Shown: positions 55,035 through 64,000 of the stretch, one piece after another
Position numbering within the stretch: the stretch's first letter is position 1
How the letters are laid out: the number at the start of each line of letters is the position of its first letter
Assembly (NCBI RefSeq): GCF_033126985.1
Contig: NZ_AP024714.1
Location: 1,240,001 to 1,304,000, forward strand
Length of the DNA stretch: 64,000 nucleotides
Direction: 5' to 3'
Source of the DNA: Methylomarinovum caldicuralii
Lineage (GTDB): Bacteria > Pseudomonadota > Gammaproteobacteria > Methylococcales > Methylothermaceae
The notes under the pieces: generated by a model
Database searches by the model: none
The model's input: only the letters and a program-made list of their open reading frames with translations
Told to the model about the DNA's origin: nothing
Program-made: the position numbers and the translations under genes

Positions 55035-55058
55035 AACCGGCGGCCCGGGCCGCCGGTT
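55035..55058. terminator. Perfect 24-bp palindrome after the isocitrate dehydrogenase gene
   Basis: AACCGGCGGCCC joined directly to GGGCCGCCGGTT, with no spare loop bases. It lies 3 bases after the minus-strand stop at 55062. The downstream tract on that strand is CCCTTTCCC, not a proper T run, so it may be a weak terminator or a processing barrier. Confidence 0.5.
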
Positions 55059-55061
55059 TGG

Positions 55062-56081
55062 TCAAGACTGCAGTTCGGCGACGATGGCGTCGGCCATTTC
55101 CTGGGTGGTGCAGGTCGATCCCGGTTTGAGGTCGGGGGTGACGTGTTTGCCTTCCTTGATGACGGCGCGGACCGCCTGTTCGATGCGGCGGGCCGTCGCC
55201 TGTTCGCCCAGGTGTTCGAGCATCATCACCCCGGCCATGATGAGGGCGGTGGGATTGGCGATGCCCTTGCCCGCGATGTCCGGGGCGCTGCCGTGGACCG
55301 CCTCGAACATGGCCGCTTCCCGGCCGATGTTGGCGCCGGCGGTCAGCCCCAGGCCGCCGACGAGGCCGGAGGCCAGGTCCGAGAGGATGTCGCCGAACAG
55401 ATTGGTGGTGACGATGACGTCGAACTGGCCCGGGTCCATCACCATCTGCATGGCGCAGGCATCGACGATGCGATCCTCGCATTCGATGTCGGGATAACGC
55501 TTGGCCACCTCGCGGCCGATCTCCAGGAACAGGCCGGAGGTGCACTTGAGGATGTTGGCCTTGTGGACGATGGCCACCTTTTTGCGCCCGGTCTGGCGGG
55601 CATAGCGGAAGGCGTAATCGACGATGCGCTCGCAGCCGGTGCGGGTCACCAGGGCGATGCTCTCGGCGGCGATGGTCTTGCCTTCGGCCTTGATGAAGTG
55701 CTCGATGCCGGCGTACAGCCCTTCGGTGTTCTCACGCACCGTCACCAGGTTGACGTCGTCGAAGCGGGCCCGGGTGCCTTCGAAGGACATGGCCGGACGC
55801 ACGTTGGCGAACAGATCGAATTCCTGGCGCAGGGTGACATTGACGCTGCGGTAGCCGCCGCCCACCGGCGTGGTGAGCGGCGCCTTGAGGGCCACCTTGT
55901 TGCGGCGGAAGGATTCAAGGGTCTCCTCCGGCAGCGGGGTGCCGAACTTCTCCAGCGCCGCCATGCCGGCGAGGTGCCGGTCCCACTGGATCGGTGCACC
56001 GCTGGCCTCGATGACCTTGACCGCCGCGGCGGTGATTTCCGGGCCGATGCCGTCGCCGGGGATGAGTGTGACGGTATGCAT
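55062..56081 (-). CDS. NAD-type isocitrate dehydrogenase (isocitrate/isopropylmalate family)
   Basis: A 339-residue member of the family: [65 protein letters not shown] and [15 protein letters not shown], then [12 protein letters not shown]. The sequence is closest to small NAD-dependent isocitrate dehydrogenases rather than LeuB, but homoisocitrate or tartrate dehydrogenase cannot be excluded. ATG 56081 is used; ATG 56093 lies inside the fae-like gene end. It supplies 2-oxoglutarate for SucAB. Confidence 0.85.
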   Translation of the reverse strand: MHTVTLIPGDGIGPEITAAAVKVIEASGAPIQWDRHLAGMAALEKFGTPLPEETLESFRRNKVALKAPLTTPVGGGYRSVNVTLRQEFDLFANVRPAMSFEGTRARFDDVNLVTVRENTEGLYAGIEHFIKAEGKTIAAESIALVTRTGCERIVDYAFRYARQTGRKKVAIVHKANILKCTSGLFLEIGREVAKRYPDIECEDRIVDACAMQMVMDPGQFDVIVTTNLFGDILSDLASGLVGGLGLTAGANIGREAAMFEAVHGSAPDIAGKGIANPTALIMAGVMMLEHLGEQATARRIEQAVRAVIKEGKHVTPDLKPGSTCTTQEMADAIVAELQS

Positions 56082-56086
56082 GGCGC

Positions 56087-56638
56087 TCACCATTTGGACT
56101 CACCGGTGACCGGATCGTACATTTCGTGATGGATCTTGTTGCGGTTCTCGATCAGCTCGTCGATGGTGGGTTCCCCGGCGATGGCGCGTTTGATGGCCAG
56201 CTTGGTGGCCTCGTAATTGGTGCGGTACAGGTCCTTCTTGTCGGGGTTTTCCTGCTCGGCGCACCAGGGATCGAGCCAGACGTTGACGATGATGCAGACC
56301 TTCTTGGCCCAGTCCTTGGGGATGACGCCGTCGATGACCGAATCCAGCACCGCGTCGGCGATGGCCGACTGCACCACGCCGAAGAACAGGTTGATATACT
56401 GGGTGCTCTTCATGGTCACCTTGGGCACCATCAGGGTTGCCGGTTTGACCTGCTGATTGCAGGCGCGGATGGCGAACAGGCGAGTGTGGCCTTCGGTCTG
56501 CCCCATCAGGGTGGCGAAGGCGGTGCCGACCGGACCGTCCACCGCGCCCAGCACCACTTCGGGCATGGCGTCGGTGCCCTGGTCGTGGCTGGCGAAGACG
56601 GTGGCTTCACCGGTTTTGAAAACAGGTACTTCGGACAT
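56087..56638 (-). CDS. Fae-like protein (formaldehyde-activating enzyme paralogue)
   Basis: A 183-residue Fae-family protein: GPVGTAFATLMGQTEGHTRLFAI, KPATLMVPKVTM, VIPKDWAKKVCIIVNVWL and NYEATKLAIKRAIAGEPTIDELI. Fae condenses formaldehyde with H4MPT. In true Fae the catalytic His lies in a segment like VAHIDLIIG; here the aligned segment reads DAMPEVVLG, so that His seems replaced. It may therefore be a non-catalytic or altered paralogue (Fae2/Fae3-like). A canonical fae is not in this window. The gene shares a unit with the isocitrate dehydrogenase gene. Confidence 0.85.
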   Translation of the reverse strand: MSEVPVFKTGEATVFASHDQGTDAMPEVVLGAVDGPVGTAFATLMGQTEGHTRLFAIRACNQQVKPATLMVPKVTMKSTQYINLFFGVVQSAIADAVLDSVIDGVIPKDWAKKVCIIVNVWLDPWCAEQENPDKKDLYRTNYEATKLAIKRAIAGEPTIDELIENRNKIHHEMYDPVTGESKW

Positions 56639-56674
56639 GGGCATCCCTCTTGTGTTGCGCTTCGAGAACGCGCC

Positions 56675-56720
56675 ATTATACCAGTCCGGTACCATGCCGC
56701 CGCCTTGGAGGCGGCATGGT
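56675..56720 (-). promoter_or_regulatory. Candidate -10 box and hairpin upstream of the fae-like gene
   Basis: TATAAT on the minus strand (56680-56675) lies 36 bases before the fae-like start. Just upstream is a perfect inverted repeat, ACCATGCCGCC (56691-56701) with GGCGGCATGGT (56710-56720), which covers the place of the -35 box. It could be an operator. No good -35 sequence is seen. Confidence 0.4.
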
Positions 56721-56758
56721 AAACTGAATGTTTCCAGGATCATCCCCCGAAGGCCGTC

Positions 56759-57538
56759 ATGACCGATTTCAGCCGGATCCGCGGATTGTTACTCGATCTG
56801 GACGGGGTGTTTTACGTCGGCGACCAGGTGATCGAAGGTGCGCGGGAGGTGTTGCCCCTGCTGCGCCGGTACTACGTCTGCCGCTTCATCACCAACACCA
56901 GCACCCGTTCCCTGGACTCGCTTCACGCCAAATTGACCCGTCTGGGATTCGAGGTCGCCCGCGAGGAGATCTTCAGTGCCCCCCAGGCGGTGTTGCGCTT
57001 CCTGCAGGCGCAGGGGACGCCGGTGTGCCATCTGCTGCTGGCCGACGAGGTGCGCCGCGATTTCGCCGTCTTTCCCCAGTCGGAGGCGCGCGCCGATTAT
57101 GTGGTCATCGGCGACATCGGCGAACGCTGGAACTATGCGATTCTGAACCGGGCCTTCAACCTGCTGTTCGCGGGCGCCGAGCTGCTGGCGGTGCACAAGA
57201 ACCGTTTCTGGCAGACGGAAACCGGGCTGAAGATGGACATCGGCGGCTTCGTCGCCGCCCTCGAGTACGCCAGCAACAAGGCGGCGCGCATCTTCGGCAA
57301 GCCGGCGCCGGATTTCTTCCGCATGGCCCTCGAGGACATGGGCTTGCCGCCGGAGGCGGTGGCGGTGGTCGGTGACGACATCGAAACCGACGTCGGCGGC
57401 GGCCAGCAGGTGGGCCTGACCGGGATCCTGGTGAAGACCGGCAAGTACCGCGAGGCTTTCGTGCGCGCCTCCGGGGTGCGTCCGGATACGGTCATCGACT
57501 CCATCCGCGAGCTGCCGGCGTTGCTGGGTGTGCGATGA
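56759..57538 (+). CDS. HAD-IIA family phosphatase (LHPP/NagD-like)
   Basis: A 259-residue protein: nucleophile LLLDLDGVFYVGD, RFITNTSTRS, KPAPDFFRMAL (motif III Lys) and VVGDDIETDVGGGQQVGL (motif IV). The cap type and the order match the NagD/LHPP/HDHD2 group. Substrate unknown. It overlaps guaD by 4 bases (ATGA), so the two are co-translated. Confidence 0.88.
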   Translation: MTDFSRIRGLLLDLDGVFYVGDQVIEGAREVLPLLRRYYVCRFITNTSTRSLDSLHAKLTRLGFEVAREEIFSAPQAVLRFLQAQGTPVCHLLLADEVRRDFAVFPQSEARADYVVIGDIGERWNYAILNRAFNLLFAGAELLAVHKNRFWQTETGLKMDIGGFVAALEYASNKAARIFGKPAPDFFRMALEDMGLPPEAVAVVGDDIETDVGGGQQVGLTGILVKTGKYREAFVRASGVRPDTVIDSIRELPALLGVR

Positions 57539-58812
57539 CCACCGTCTATCTGGGAACCCTGGCGCATCTGCGCGGCAACCCCTTCGTCCGCCCAAACGCC
57601 CTGGAAATCATCGCCGACGGGGCCCTGTGGGTGGACGGGGACGGCCGGATCGCCGGTTATGGGCGTGCCGGAGAGGCCCCCGAGACGGGCGAACGGGTCG
57701 ATTTCGGTGCCGCCTGGCTGCTTCCCGGCCTGATCGATGCCCATCTGCACTTCCCCCAGTACTACGCCGTGGCGGCGGCCAACCGCGGTCTGCTGTCCTG
57801 GCTGCGGGAGACGGTGTATCCCGAGGAGGCCGCTTTCCGCGACGCCGGCTATGCGGCCGGGGTGGCCAGGGCGCTGGTGGCGCGGCTGCTGCGCGGCGGG
57901 GTGACCTGCGCCTGTGTTTTCGGCTCCCAGTACCTGGAGGCCACCGGGGCCCTGTTCGAGGCGGCCGGGCAGGCGGGGCTGCGCCTCATCGCCGGCGTCA
58001 CCCTGATGGACCGCAACGGGCCCGACGAACTGCTTACCACCCCGGAACGGGCCTGGTGGGCCAACGAAACCCTGCTGGAACGCTACGGCGGCGATCCCCG
58101 CCTGCACCTGGCCCTCACCCCCCGCTTCGCGCTCTCCTGCTCGCCGCAGTTGCTGGCGATGTGCGGCGAGTTTCGCCGCCGCCATCCCCAGGTGTACCTT
58201 CAGACCCATATCAACGAGACTCTGGAGGAGATCGCCGCGGTCCAGCGCGCCTTCCCCGACGCCTGGAACTATCTCGACGTTTACGAGCGCTACGGTCTGC
58301 TGGGGCCGCGCACCCTGCTGGCCCACGACATCCATCCCCAGAGCGCCGAGCTGAGACGGATGGCGGAAAGCGAATGCCGGGTCGTCCACTGTCCCAGCAG
58401 CAACCTGTTTTTGGGCAGCGGCCTGTTTCCCCTGCGCCGCCACGTGGAACACGGCATTCCCCTGGCGCTCGGCAGCGACATCGGCGCCGGGCTGCACCTT
58501 TCGGTCTGGGAGGAGCTGTCCGAGGCGTACAAGATCCAGCGGCTGCAGGGGGAGACGCCGACCGCCGCCCAGCTGCTGTACCTGGCGACCCTGGGAGCGG
58601 CCGAGGCCCTGGAGCTGGGCGGGGAGATCGGCAATTTCCTGCCGGGCAAGGCGGCGGACTTCTTCGTCCTCGATCCCGGTGGGGACGACTATCTCGATGC
58701 CCGCCTGCAGCGCTGCCCCACGCTCGAGGCCCGGCTGTTCGTGCTCATGCAGCTGGCCGGTTCCGGTCATGTCCGCCGGACCTTCGTCGCCGGCAGGCCG
58801 GTGTCACCGTAG
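57535..58812 (+). CDS. guaD: Guanine deaminase
   Basis: A 425-residue amidohydrolase: LLPGLIDAHLHFPQYY (metal His pair), GVTCACVFGSQY, LALTPRFALSCSPQLL, LQTHINETLEEI, LLAHDIHPQ, VHCPSSNLFLGSGLFPL and LALGSDIGAG (catalytic Asp). The motifs fit guanine deaminase, which converts guanine to xanthine in purine salvage. Its end overlaps the convergent transporter gene by 9 bases. Confidence 0.9.
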   Translation: MTTVYLGTLAHLRGNPFVRPNALEIIADGALWVDGDGRIAGYGRAGEAPETGERVDFGAAWLLPGLIDAHLHFPQYYAVAAANRGLLSWLRETVYPEEAAFRDAGYAAGVARALVARLLRGGVTCACVFGSQYLEATGALFEAAGQAGLRLIAGVTLMDRNGPDELLTTPERAWWANETLLERYGGDPRLHLALTPRFALSCSPQLLAMCGEFRRRHPQVYLQTHINETLEEIAAVQRAFPDAWNYLDVYERYGLLGPRTLLAHDIHPQSAELRRMAESECRVVHCPSSNLFLGSGLFPLRRHVEHGIPLALGSDIGAGLHLSVWEELSEAYKIQRLQGETPTAAQLLYLATLGAAEALELGGEIGNFLPGKAADFFVLDPGGDDYLDARLQRCPTLEARLFVLMQLAGSGHVRRTFVAGRPVSP

Positions 58813-60567
58813 CGGCCAGAGCTTCGGTACCAGCCACAACCCCACCAGCCCGACCACGAGCGTCAGGCCGCCGCCACAGCGCAGATAATCGCGGAAGCGG
58901 TAGCCGCCGGGACCATAGACCATCAGATTGGTCTGGTAGCCGATGGGGGTGGCGAAGCTGCTGGAGGCGGCCAGCATCAGCACCACCAGATAGGGCAGGG
59001 GATTGAGCTGAAAGTGTTCCACCGCCGCCATCAGGATCGGGAACACCAGCACCGCCGCGGCGTTGTTGCTGATCAGCGAGGTCAGCAGCGTCACCAGCCC
59101 GTAGGTCAGCGCCAGCAGCACATAAGGGTCATCGCTGAGCCGCAACAGGCCGGCGGCGAGGAAGCGGCCGGCGCCGCTGGTTTCCAGGGCGCTGCCCAAG
59201 CCGAAGGCGGCGGCGATGGTCAGCAGCACCGAGGTATCGACGTTGCGGCGGGCCTTGGCGAAGGTGCAGCAGCCGGTGACCAGCATGGCCGCCGCCCCGG
59301 CCAGGGCTGCCTTGAAGAGATCCAGGGCGCCGCTGGCGGCCAGCGCCACCACGGCGGCGAGGATCGACCAGGCCAGCCAGGCTTTCTCATGCAGGGGCCG
59401 AGCGGGGCCGTCCACCTCGCTGACCAGCAGGAAGTCGCGGGCGTGGCGGTACTGTTCCACGAAGCTGGGGCGGGTTTCCAGCAGCAGGGTGTCGGCCGGC
59501 TGCAGCCGGATCCGACCCAGGTTGCCTTCCACCCGTTTGCCCTCGCGGCACACCGCCAGCACCGCAGCGCCGTACAGGGTGCGGAAGCGACCGTCGCGGA
59601 TGGTCTGGCCCATCAGGGCGCAATCCGGAGACACCACCACCTCGACGATGCAGCGGTCCGGATGCTCTGCGAGGCCGAAGCGGCTGTGGGTGGAGGGGCG
59701 CAGTCCCTTGATCTGCTGCAGATCAAGGGCGGCGTGGGTGCTGCCGGCGAACACCAGGCGGTCGCCGCCCCGCAGCCGCTCGCCGGGTCCGACCGCCGCC
59801 AGCAGGGCCCCGTCGCGTTCGATTTCCACCAGATAGACATCGCCCAGATGGCGCAGGCCGGCGGCCTCGATGGTCTTCCCCACCAGGGGGCCTGCGGGAT
59901 CGACCTCCATCTCGATGGTGTATTCCTTGGGATCGGCGAACAGCCTGGCGCCGTTACGGTCGGGAAGCAGCCAGCGGGCGGCCACCACCAGGTAGGCGAT
60001 GCCGGCAAGGCCCACCGGCACGCCGATCCAGGCCAGATCGAACAGCCCTAGCGCCAGCTCCGGGTGGCGCCGGGCCAGCAGGCCGTTGACCACCAGATTG
60101 GTGCTGGTGCCGATCAGGGTGCAGGTGCCGCCGAGCATGGCGGCATAGCTGAGGGGCAGCAGCAGCCGGGCCACCGGCAGCTTGAAGCGCCGGGCCCAGG
60201 TGAGGACCGCGGGAATGAAGGTGGTCACCACCGGGGTGTTGTTGAGGAAAGCGCTCAACAGCCACACCGGCAGCACCACCCGCAGCAGGGTGCCGGCCGG
60301 ATGGCGCGGCCGGCCGAGCAGATGGCGGACGATGGTTTCCACCCCGCCGGTCTCGCGGATGCCCGCCACCAGCACGTACATCAGCGCCACGGTGGCCACG
60401 CTCGGCTGGCTCAGTCCGGCCAGGGCGGTGGGAACGTCGATGACCCCGGCCAGCAGCAACAGGGTCAAGCCACCGCTGAGAACCAGTTCCGGCGCCCAGC
60501 GGCCCCAGGCCAGCAGCAGGATGCACAACCCCGTGACCGCCAGGGCCAGCCAGGCGGAAAGCGGCAT
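58804..60567 (-). CDS. SLC13-family transporter with two RCK_C domains
   Basis: A 587-residue permease. N-terminal helices carry the anion-transporter motifs FLNNTPVVTTFIPAVL and GTCTLIGTSTNLVVNGL. A central soluble part has two TrkA-C/RCK_C domains (EYTIEMEVDPAGPLVGKTIEAAGL; VEVVVSPDCALMGQTIRDG). The C-terminal helix set repeats the motif (LISNNAAAVLVFPI; FATPIGYQTNLMVYGPGGY). Such proteins carry dicarboxylates, sulfate or similar anions; substrate unknown. It starts 2 bases after the glgA stop, so it is probably in the glycogen operon. Confidence 0.88.
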   Translation of the reverse strand: MPLSAWLALAVTGLCILLLAWGRWAPELVLSGGLTLLLLAGVIDVPTALAGLSQPSVATVALMYVLVAGIRETGGVETIVRHLLGRPRHPAGTLLRVVLPVWLLSAFLNNTPVVTTFIPAVLTWARRFKLPVARLLLPLSYAAMLGGTCTLIGTSTNLVVNGLLARRHPELALGLFDLAWIGVPVGLAGIAYLVVAARWLLPDRNGARLFADPKEYTIEMEVDPAGPLVGKTIEAAGLRHLGDVYLVEIERDGALLAAVGPGERLRGGDRLVFAGSTHAALDLQQIKGLRPSTHSRFGLAEHPDRCIVEVVVSPDCALMGQTIRDGRFRTLYGAAVLAVCREGKRVEGNLGRIRLQPADTLLLETRPSFVEQYRHARDFLLVSEVDGPARPLHEKAWLAWSILAAVVALAASGALDLFKAALAGAAAMLVTGCCTFAKARRNVDTSVLLTIAAAFGLGSALETSGAGRFLAAGLLRLSDDPYVLLALTYGLVTLLTSLISNNAAAVLVFPILMAAVEHFQLNPLPYLVVLMLAASSSFATPIGYQTNLMVYGPGGYRFRDYLRCGGGLTLVVGLVGLWLVPKLWPLR

Positions 60568-60569
60568 CG

Positions 60570-62018
60570 TCAGGTAGGATCGCGGTCGCTCATGGCCTGC
60601 AAGTATAGCCGGCAGTAGGCTTCCGCGCTGCGACGCCAGGAGAAATCCCGGGCCATGGCGTTGTGCTGCAGCCGCCGCCACAATTCCGGTTGCCCATAGA
60701 GCAGCCAGCCGCGCTTGACCGCCTCCTCCAGGGCGCCGGTCTCGGGGTGATCGAAACTGAGGCCCGTGGCCTCTTCGAGCCGGCTGGGAATGGCGTCGGT
60801 GACGGTGTCGGCCAGGCCCCCGGTGCGGTGGACGATGGGAAGGGTGCCGTAGCGCTGGCTGTACATCTGGTTGAGCCCGCAAGGCTCGAAGCGCGACGGC
60901 ATCAGGAACAGGTCGGCGCCGGCCTCGATCCGGTGCGACAGGGCCTCGTCGTAGCCGATGTGGACGGCGACCTGGTCCGGCTGGCGCCGGGACCAGTACA
61001 GCAGGCTGTGTTCGTAGTCGCTGTCGCCGGAGCCGAGGAACACGAACTGCAGGGGGTGTTGCAGCAGTCCCGGCAGGGCCTTGAGAATGAGATCGACGCC
61101 TTTTTGGGACACCAGCCGGCCGATGAAGGCGATCAGCGGGACGATGGTTTCCTGGGACAACCCGAAGTGGGCCTGCAGGGCCTGCTTGTTGGCCTGTTTG
61201 GCGTCCAGGTGGTCGCTGTCGTAGTTCGCGGCGATCAGGGGGTCGGTGGCCGGATTCCACTTGTCGGTGTCGATGCCGTTGAGGATGCCGCTGAGGCGCT
61301 CGGCCCGGGCCCTGAGCACCCCTTCCAGGCCGCAGCCGAAGCGCGGGGTCTGGATTTCCCGGGCGTAGGTGGGGCTGACGGTGTTGACCCGGTCGGCATA
61401 GACGATCCCGCCCTTGATGAACGACAGCTGGTGGTGGAATTCCAGCCCTTCCGGATGCCACAGCACCTTGGGAAGCTGCAGTTTTTCCACCGACTCGGCC
61501 GGGAACACCCCCTGGTAGGCCAGATTGTGGATGGTGAACACCGATGCCGGCCGCTGCGGCCCCAGCGACAAGAGCGCCGGGATCAGGCCGGTCTGCCAGT
61601 CGTTGCAGTGGACTACGTCCGGCTGCCAGTCGATGCCGGCGCGGCCGCAGGCGAGTGCAACCCCGGCCCAGCACAGGGCGCCGAAACGGACATCGTTGTC
61701 GGGCCAGGGTTCGCCCTCCGGGGTCAGGTAGGGATTGCCGGGACGGTCGAACCAGACCGGGGCGTCGAGGAGCCAGACAGGGGTCTTGGTGCCGGGGACG
61801 GTGTCGGCAAGCAGGCGCACCGGCCGGCCGAGGATGGTCAGTTCCGCCACTGGGCGGGCATCGGGCAGTTGTTCCTTGACTGACTGGTAGCCGGGCAGCA
61901 GGACGCGCACGTCCTTGCCCAGTTCGGTCAGAGCCTTGGGCAGGCTGCCGGCCACGTCCGCAAGCCCCCCGGTCTTGATCAGGGGATACAGTTCACTGGC
62001 GACGAAAAGGATTTTCAC
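60570..62018 (-). CDS. glgA: Glycogen synthase (ADP-glucose type)
   Basis: A 482-residue GT5 enzyme: ILFVASELYPLIKTGGLADVAGSL (ADP-glucose binding KTGGL), VVHCNDWQTGLIP, FTIHNLAYQGVFP, GILNGIDTDKWNP, FIGRLVSQKGVDLIL and RFEPCGLNQMYSQRYGT. It elongates alpha-1,4-glucan. It lies 7 bases after glgB. Glycogen is a common storage product in sugar-phosphate-based methylotrophs. Confidence 0.95.
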   Translation of the reverse strand: MKILFVASELYPLIKTGGLADVAGSLPKALTELGKDVRVLLPGYQSVKEQLPDARPVAELTILGRPVRLLADTVPGTKTPVWLLDAPVWFDRPGNPYLTPEGEPWPDNDVRFGALCWAGVALACGRAGIDWQPDVVHCNDWQTGLIPALLSLGPQRPASVFTIHNLAYQGVFPAESVEKLQLPKVLWHPEGLEFHHQLSFIKGGIVYADRVNTVSPTYAREIQTPRFGCGLEGVLRARAERLSGILNGIDTDKWNPATDPLIAANYDSDHLDAKQANKQALQAHFGLSQETIVPLIAFIGRLVSQKGVDLILKALPGLLQHPLQFVFLGSGDSDYEHSLLYWSRRQPDQVAVHIGYDEALSHRIEAGADLFLMPSRFEPCGLNQMYSQRYGTLPIVHRTGGLADTVTDAIPSRLEEATGLSFDHPETGALEEAVKRGWLLYGQPELWRRLQHNAMARDFSWRRSAEAYCRLYLQAMSDRDPT

Positions 62019-62025
62019 AGGCAGG

Positions 62026-64000
62026 TTACTTTTGCGGTTGACGACACAGGACGATGCCGGCCAGGGGCGGCAGGGTCAGGCTGATGGAGTAGGGGCGGCC
62101 CATCCAGGGGATTTCCTCGGCTTCCACCCAGCCGTTGCCGACGTTGCTGCCGCCGTAATAGCTCGAATCGGAATTGAAGATTTCCTGGTAGGTGCCGGCC
62201 TCGGGCACGCCGAGGCGGTAGTCGTAGCGGGGCACCGGGGTGAAATTGAGGGCGACGAGCAGGAAATCGTCGTCGCTCCTGCGCAGATAGGAGAGGGTGG
62301 ACTGGGCCGAATCGTGGCAGTCGATCCACTCGAAACCCTGGGACTGGAAATCGTAGCGGTACAGTTCCGGGTGGCTGCGGTAGAGGCGGTTGAGGTCCGC
62401 CAGCAGGCTCTGGACGCCCTTGTGCAACGGGTACTGGAGCAGGTGCCACTCCAGTTCGGTGTCGAAATTCCACTCCGCCGGCTGGGCCAGCTCGTTGCCC
62501 ATGAACAGCAGTTTCTTGCCCGGATAGGTGAGCATGTAGGTGTAGAGCAGGCGCAGGTTGGCGAAGCGCTGCCATTCGTCTCCCGGCATCTTGCCCAGCA
62601 TGGAACCTTTGCCGTGGACCACCTCGTCGTGGGAGAAGGGGAGGACGAAGTTTTCGGTGAAGGCGTACAGCAGCCCGAAGGTGAGCTGGTCGTGGTGGTA
62701 CTTGCGATAGATCGGATCCTGCTGGAAATAGGCCAGGGTGTCGTGCATCCAGCCCATGTTCCACTTCATCGCAAAGCCGAGGCCGCCGACCCAGGGCGGC
62801 CGGGTCACCTGGGGCCAGGCGGTGGATTCCTCGGCGATCACCACGCAGCCGGAATGCTGTTCCTGGGTGACCGAGTTGAGTTCGCGCAGGAAGGCGATGG
62901 CCTCCAGGTTCTCGTTGCCGCCGTACTGGTTGGGGACCCACTCGCCCGGTTCGCGGGAATAGTCCAGGTACAGCATGGAAGCGACCGCATCGACCCGCAG
63001 GCCGTCGATGTGGAATTCCTCCAGCCAGTACATGGCGCTGCCGAGGAGGAAGTTGCGTACCTCGTTGCGGCCGTAGTCGTAGATCAGGGTGCCCCAGTCG
63101 CGGTGCTCGCCGCGGCGGGGGTCGGCGTGTTCGTACAGGGGTTCGCCGTCGAACCAGGCCAGGGCCCAGGCGTCCTTGGGAAAGTGGGCCGGCACCCAGT
63201 CGAGGATCACGCCAATGCCGTTCTGATGGCAGTAGTCCACGAACCAGCGGAAGTCGTCCGGTTTGCCGAAGCGGCTGGTGGGGGCGTAGTAGCCGGTGGT
63301 CTGATAGCCCCAGGAGGCGTCCAGGGGATGTTCGGTGATCGGCAGCAGTTCGATGTGGGTGAAACCCTGTTCCTTGACGTAGGGCACCAGCTGGCGGGCC
63401 AGTTCCCGATAGTCCAGAAAACCGCCGTCCTCGGCCAGGCGCCACGAGCCCAGATGCACCTCGTAGATGGACATCGGCGCGTGCTGCCAGTCCCACTGGC
63501 GGCGTTTTTGCTGCCAGTCCCGGTCGCCCCACGGGTAGCCGCTTTCCTCGACCACGATGGCGGCGGTCTTGGGACGCAGTTCGAAGAAGCGGCCGTAGGG
63601 GTCGGTCTTGACGAACACGTTGCCGGTGCGGCGGTTGCGGATCTCGAATTTGTACAGCTCCCCCGCCCCGATGCCGGGAATAAAGATTTCCCACACCCCG
63701 GCGTCGTAGCGGCAGCGCATGGGATGGCGGCGGCCGTCCCAGGCGTTGAAGTCGCCAACCACGCTGACCCGCTCGGCGTTGGGGGCCCAGACCGCAAACA
63801 GGGTGCCGTCGATGCCGTCCACGGTGCGCCGCTGGGCGCCGAGCACCCGGTAGATGTGCCAGTGCTTGCCGGTGCCGAACAGGTACAGGTCGAAGTCCGG
63901 GATCTGCGGCATGAACGTGTAGGGATCGACGTAGCGGTGCGTGTTGCCGGCCTTGTCGGTCCAGATCACGGTGTAATGCAGGGGGAGGTCCCAGTCGCCC
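62026..64000 (-). CDS. glgB: 1,4-alpha-glucan branching enzyme (5' end outside window)
   Basis: About 658 residues are visible; the frame is open to the right edge, so the true start lies outside. It has a CBM48 domain ([21 protein letters not shown]), then the GH13 barrel: [28 protein letters not shown], the nucleophile region [26 protein letters not shown] and [16 protein letters not shown], and a C-terminal beta domain. It makes alpha-1,6 branches in glycogen. The visible N-terminus already contains family sequence ([19 protein letters not shown]), so less than 100 residues are probably missing. Confidence 0.94.
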   Translation of the reverse strand, partial: GDWDLPLHYTVIWTDKAGNTHRYVDPYTFMPQIPDFDLYLFGTGKHWHIYRVLGAQRRTVDGIDGTLFAVWAPNAERVSVVGDFNAWDGRRHPMRCRYDAGVWEIFIPGIGAGELYKFEIRNRRTGNVFVKTDPYGRFFELRPKTAAIVVEESGYPWGDRDWQQKRRQWDWQHAPMSIYEVHLGSWRLAEDGGFLDYRELARQLVPYVKEQGFTHIELLPITEHPLDASWGYQTTGYYAPTSRFGKPDDFRWFVDYCHQNGIGVILDWVPAHFPKDAWALAWFDGEPLYEHADPRRGEHRDWGTLIYDYGRNEVRNFLLGSAMYWLEEFHIDGLRVDAVASMLYLDYSREPGEWVPNQYGGNENLEAIAFLRELNSVTQEQHSGCVVIAEESTAWPQVTRPPWVGGLGFAMKWNMGWMHDTLAYFQQDPIYRKYHHDQLTFGLLYAFTENFVLPFSHDEVVHGKGSMLGKMPGDEWQRFANLRLLYTYMLTYPGKKLLFMGNELAQPAEWNFDTELEWHLLQYPLHKGVQSLLADLNRLYRSHPELYRYDFQSQGFEWIDCHDSAQSTLSYLRRSDDDFLLVALNFTPVPRYDYRLGVPEAGTYQEIFNSDSSYYGGSNVGNGWVEAEEIPWMGRPYSISLTLPPLAGIVLCRQPQK

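Overview
The window is high-GC, densely packed, typically gammaproteobacterial DNA. It carries MlaA, LptFG, FmdB, DUF2782 and YcgN-type genes. Three genes indicate one-carbon metabolism: an MtdA-type methylene-H4MPT/H4F dehydrogenase, a divergent FchA-type methenyl-H4F cyclohydrolase and a Fae-like paralogue. Ribulose-5-phosphate epimerase (a ribulose monophosphate cycle enzyme), glycogen synthase and branching enzyme, a heptaheme cytochrome and a copper oxidase/cupredoxin pair fit a methylotroph, probably a methanotroph related to Methylococcales. No methane monooxygenase or methanol dehydrogenase gene lies in the window, so methanotrophy is inference.

Layout. 0-2.5 kb: an efflux adaptor (cut by the window edge) and a TolC-like protein, with a MazEF-like toxin-antitoxin pair between them. 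2.5-7.8 kb: a decaying region with a sigma54-type response regulator broken by two in-frame stops, its intact histidine kinase, a frameshifted phnA, a DUF2490 protein, a remnant of a NuoB-like subunit and an IS481-family element. 7.9-11.8 kb: monoheme cytochrome c, a 788-residue heptaheme cytochrome and a periplasmic parvulin. 11.8-21.4 kb: housekeeping genes (rnt, mlaA, pyrC, fmdB, aspS, nadA, ribA), a degenerate EAL-HDOD protein with a membrane partner, trxC and a glutaredoxin. 21.5-22.7 kb: an intact ISAs1-family element with a 10-bp target duplication. 22.8-29 kb: rpe, trpE-trpG-trpD-trpC, a repeat-rich gap and galE. 29-33.4 kb: a YgiT/DUF4258 pair, then the fchA-multicopper oxidase-cupredoxin operon divergent from mtdA. 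33.4-42.2 kb: cysS, gltX, a 45-codon membrane ORF, DUF2782, YcgN, a rhomboid protease, sucB and sucA. 42.3-50 kb: lptF-lptG and an envelope-related cluster (phosphoesterase, Tam41-like nucleotidyltransferase, sulfotransferase, Asp/Asn hydroxylase, ELM1-like, HAD). 50-56.7 kb: flavin reductase, a membrane-embedded MutS-like ATPase, a nucleotidyltransferase-like protein, a 59-codon gene behind a sigma54-type promoter, pcm, a lipase, an NAD-type isocitrate dehydrogenase and the fae paralogue. 56.7-64 kb: HAD phosphatase, guaD, an SLC13/RCK transporter, glgA and glgB (cut by the window edge).

The most unusual signals are two palindromic repeat elements inside open reading frames, both leaving the frame open: 72 bp beside a catalytic Asp of the IS481 transposase, and 112 bp in the leader of the membrane cupredoxin. 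Others are the multicopper oxidase with its Cys-containing copper motif in the first domain, the Fae paralogue that seems to lack the catalytic His, the 59-codon gene with a near-consensus -24/-12 promoter, and the lipid/envelope cluster with two relatives of mitochondrial protein families. Function calls come from reading the protein sequences and from memory of family motifs; no database search was run.
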